Shown: positions 61,855-64,000 of the stretch, in pieces
Numbering within the stretch: position 1 is the first letter of the stretch
Layout of the letters: each line of letters opens with the position of its first letter
Assembly (NCBI GenBank): GCA_035646395.1
Contig: DASRPK010000120.1
Location: 42,584 to 106,583 of the forward strand
Length of the DNA: 64,000 nucleotides
Direction: 5' to 3'
From: JABWBJ01 sp035646395
GTDB lineage: Bacteria > Gemmatimonadota > Gemmatimonadetes > Gemmatimonadales > Gemmatimonadaceae
Program-made: the position numbers and the translations under genes
The notes under the pieces: generated by a model
Seen by the model: only the letters and a program-made list of their open reading frames with translations
Databases searched by the model: none
Told to the model about the DNA's origin: nothing

Positions 61855-63166
61855 GCGCTATTACCAGCCGCGGAAGTTGCTCAATCCGTCGACGCAACGC
61901 TTCCTCTTTGCGACAGGGATCGAATGCAGCTATCCGACCATCGAATGGAAGGGTGGTCGCGTCCGGCAGGACGAACTTCGAAAATGCGGTCACTACGAAC
62001 GCTGGCGCGAAGACTTCGACTGCGCGCAAGAGCTCGGTGTCGGCCTGCTGCGATACGGGCCGCCGTATTACACGATGCACACCGCTCCGGGAAAATACGA
62101 TTGGGACTGGACGGATGAGGTGCTGCCGACACTGCAGAAGACCGGAATCATCGCCGCAATTGACCTGTGCCATTTCGGGGTGCCCGACTGGATCGGCGAC
62201 TTCCAGAACCCCGATTTTCCCGCCCTGTTCGCCGACTACGCGCGCGCGTTTGCCGAACGGTACCCCTGGGTCAGGTTCTACACTCCGGTCAACGAAATGT
62301 ACATTGCGGCCGAGTTCAGCGGCTATTACGGGTGGTGGAATGAGCGCCTAACGACACATCGGGGATTCGTGACGGCGCTGAAACATCTGGTGCGTGCCAA
62401 CGTGCTGGCGATGATTTCCATTCTCGAGGTTCGGCCTGACGCCCTGTTCATCCAGAGTGAGTCGTCGGAGTACACGCACGCCAGCCGCCCCGAATTCATC
62501 GACGAATGCGAGATGCTGAATGACCGGCGCTTCCTTTCGCTCGACCTGAACTATGGCGTTCGCGTCAACTCCAGCATGTATGACTACCTGCTCGACAACG
62601 GATTGACGGAGGAGGAGTACACGTTCTTCATGCAGCACAACCTGCGTGAGCACTGCATTCTCGGAAACGATTACTATGCGGCGAATGAACACCTGATGGT
62701 CAGCGAGCATGAGCGGGTGTTCGCCGGCGACGTCTTCGGCTATTACGTGCTCACGCTGGACTACTATCGCCGCTACAACCTGCCGGTGATGCACACGGAG
62801 ACCAACCAGAAGGAACCCGATTCGACACGCTGGCTCTGGAAGACCTGGGCTAACGTGCAGCGCCTGCGGCATGACGGCGTGCCCCTGTGCGGGATGACGT
62901 GGTACAGCCTCATCGACCAGGTGGACTGGGACACTGCGCTGCGCGAGAACAACGGGCGTGTCAACGCGTTAGGACTGTATGACATGGACCGGAACATCCG
63001 TCCCGTCGGAGAGGCCTACCGGACCCTCATCTCGCAGTGGCACAACCTTCCGCTGCTGCCTAACGGACCTTTTTCCTACGGCGGCGTCACGGACGGCGCG
63101 ACCGCGCCCGAGCTGCAATGGCCTGCGGAACCCAGCCGTGTTCCGCCCAGCCATGTCGGCCCATGA
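61853..63166 (+). CDS. GH1-like beta-glycosidase
   Basis: The natural start MRYYQPRKLLNPSTQRFLFATGIE is ATG 61853; codons upstream belong to the decayed antisense gene. 437 residues, no signal peptide. A TIM-barrel of clan GH-A: acid/base Glu in FYTPVNEMY (near 137) and nucleophile Glu in VMHTETNQKEPD (near 312), with WYSLIDQVDWDTALRENNGRVNALGLYD matching the GH1 end. It would cleave beta-linked sugars in the cytosol. No ribosome site is visible, so it may be leaderless. The start codons of this gene and the SMP-30 remnant interlock as CATG. Confidence 0.82.
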   Translation: MRYYQPRKLLNPSTQRFLFATGIECSYPTIEWKGGRVRQDELRKCGHYERWREDFDCAQELGVGLLRYGPPYYTMHTAPGKYDWDWTDEVLPTLQKTGIIAAIDLCHFGVPDWIGDFQNPDFPALFADYARAFAERYPWVRFYTPVNEMYIAAEFSGYYGWWNERLTTHRGFVTALKHLVRANVLAMISILEVRPDALFIQSESSEYTHASRPEFIDECEMLNDRRFLSLDLNYGVRVNSSMYDYLLDNGLTEEEYTFFMQHNLREHCILGNDYYAANEHLMVSEHERVFAGDVFGYYVLTLDYYRRYNLPVMHTETNQKEPDSTRWLWKTWANVQRLRHDGVPLCGMTWYSLIDQVDWDTALRENNGRVNALGLYDMDRNIRPVGEAYRTLISQWHNLPLLPNGPFSYGGVTDGATAPELQWPAEPSRVPPSHVGP

Positions 63167-63259
63167 GCAGCCGGCCGGTCACGTGCCCGGTCTCTTCTTT
63201 GCTGCATTCGCGGCCGTGTTTCTCTTCCAGTTCCGCAGCGCCTAACGTCCCTGAGACTG

Positions 63260-64000
63260 CTAGCCGACGAGCAGGGACTCGGCTCCATCGATCCAGACCT
63301 CGGTCCCCGTGATGTGCTGCGACGCATCGCTGAGCAGGAATAGCACCAGTTGCGCCACCTGCTCGGGAGTTCCGGCTGCGCCGCCGGTCAACGGTATGGA
63401 CCCGCGAGGATACGTCGCCATCTTCGGAACCGCATCGAGGTGCTGCGGAACCGTGCTCTGTGCGATGTTCGTGTCGATCAGACCGGGGCAGATCGTGTTC
63501 ACGCGGATTTTCCAGCGCGCCAGCTCCAGCGCCAGCATGCGTCCCATAGCGACTTGCCCCGCCTTGGTGACGGAATACGCCGTGGCGCCGGTGTTGGAAA
63601 AAACGCGGGTTCCGTTCACCGACGAGGTGATCACGACGGATCCCCCACGCCGCTTCAGCCAGGGCATCGCGTATTTGATCGTGAGGAACGTACCGGTGAG
63701 GTTGACATCGATCGTGCGATTCCATTCTTCACGGTCGAGCTCCTCGATCGGCGCCCACACACCGTTGATGCCGGCGTTGGCGAATACGAGGTCGATCGTT
63801 CCGAATGCCGCAGCGAGGGCATCGCACGCGTCGCGAATCTGCGCCTCATCGGAGATATCGGCGGGAAGCACGAGCGCGGCGGCACCGAGGTCTGCCGCCG
63901 CCGCGCCTAACGACTCTTTTCGCAATCCGACCAGACCGACCCGGGCCCCGTGCCGCGTGAGGAGACGCGCCGTGGCGCGGCCGATTCCCGACCCGGCTCC
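63260..64000 (-). CDS. SDR-family dehydrogenase, partial
   Basis: The frame runs off the right edge. The first visible residues, GAGSGIGRATARLLTRHGARVGLVG, are the Rossmann nucleotide loop, so only a few N-terminal residues are missing. NAG (LVFANAGING), Ser in VVITSSVNGT and Tyr-Lys in YSVTKAG complete the active site. The C-terminal DASQHITGTEVWIDGAESLLVG is typical of classical SDRs of about 250 residues. Substrate unknown; convergent with the GH1-like gene. Confidence 0.9.
   Translation of the reverse strand, partial: GAGSGIGRATARLLTRHGARVGLVGLRKESLGAAAADLGAAALVLPADISDEAQIRDACDALAAAFGTIDLVFANAGINGVWAPIEELDREEWNRTIDVNLTGTFLTIKYAMPWLKRRGGSVVITSSVNGTRVFSNTGATAYSVTKAGQVAMGRMLALELARWKIRVNTICPGLIDTNIAQSTVPQHLDAVPKMATYPRGSIPLTGGAAGTPEQVAQLVLFLLSDASQHITGTEVWIDGAESLLVG

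Noticed and set aside
61299..62351. 350-codon open frame on the plus strand after the Kelch gene
   Set aside because: After about 50 residues it is Pro/Arg/Ser-rich and overlaps the GH1-like gene in the wrong frame; only its first part may be a gene remnant.
1..64000. tRNA, rRNA or riboswitch genes
   Set aside because: No cloverleaf with a GGTTCRA-type arm plus CCA end, no rRNA core sequence and no known riboswitch core was recognised by eye; a covariance search was not possible.

Overview
The window is about 64 kb of GC-rich chromosomal DNA, most likely from a member of the Gemmatimonadota. This rests on gene content: an unusual SusC/SusD-type pair in a high-GC genome, large FtsX/MacB-type permeases, LytS/LytTR two-component pairs and many Cu- and haem-binding exported proteins. 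No rRNA or tRNA is present, so the taxonomy is an inference. No phage, IS transposase or CRISPR was seen.

Layout. 1-9.9 kb: end of an FtsX-type permease, an alpha/beta hydrolase, a lipoprotein, then an exported esterase, a SusC-like TonB receptor, a SusD-like lipoprotein and a membrane-anchored protein. 9.97-14.3 kb: a LigD-type repair protein that lacks part of its ligase module, a Cu/Zn superoxide dismutase lipoprotein and a di-haem peroxidase-like protein. 14.5-40.5 kb: a carbon and redox island bracketed by two paralogous PAS-LuxR regulators. Leftward runs glgA-glk-glucoamylase; rightward run usp-tkt-rpiA-gnd-zwf-pgl and Rieske-transaldolase-AhpD-like-gap. These are followed by a Usp-DUF5335 fusion, an aldolase-like protein, cupins, a Ca2+-type P-ATPase, glutamate dehydrogenase and a cupredoxin. 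Together they encode glycogen synthesis and release of glucose, its phosphorylation, the whole pentose phosphate pathway and entry to lower glycolysis. 40.6-46.8 kb: small stress proteins, a decayed cyclodeaminase, DUF488, a DksA-like protein, and a regulator divergent from an operon with folE and a flavin reductase. 47-57.3 kb: gene fragments (Hsp20 and an outer-membrane protein), then two copies of a serine hydrolase plus LytS/LytTR module either side of an FtsX permease and a striking tandem array. 57.4-64 kb: a MITE-like repeat, an exported c-haem protein, a Kelch lipoprotein, a decayed SMP-30 gene, a GH1-like glycosidase and a partial SDR dehydrogenase.

Three signals stand out. (1) A non-palindromic 7-8-mer, CGTTAGG(C/T) and its complement, occurs some 55-60 times outside the array, mostly inside genes, where it forces the rare codons TTA (Leu-Gly) and CCT-AAC (Pro-Asn). 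It is also amplified in a head-to-head array at 53.5-53.8 kb. (2) An 18-bp element, consensus GGTACRNRYGCNTCATTG, lies upstream of at least seven transcription units between 14 and 42.4 kb and looks like the operator or promoter of a stress regulon. (3) LigD has lost the OB-fold and the motif V lysines of its ligase domain but keeps the other two modules.
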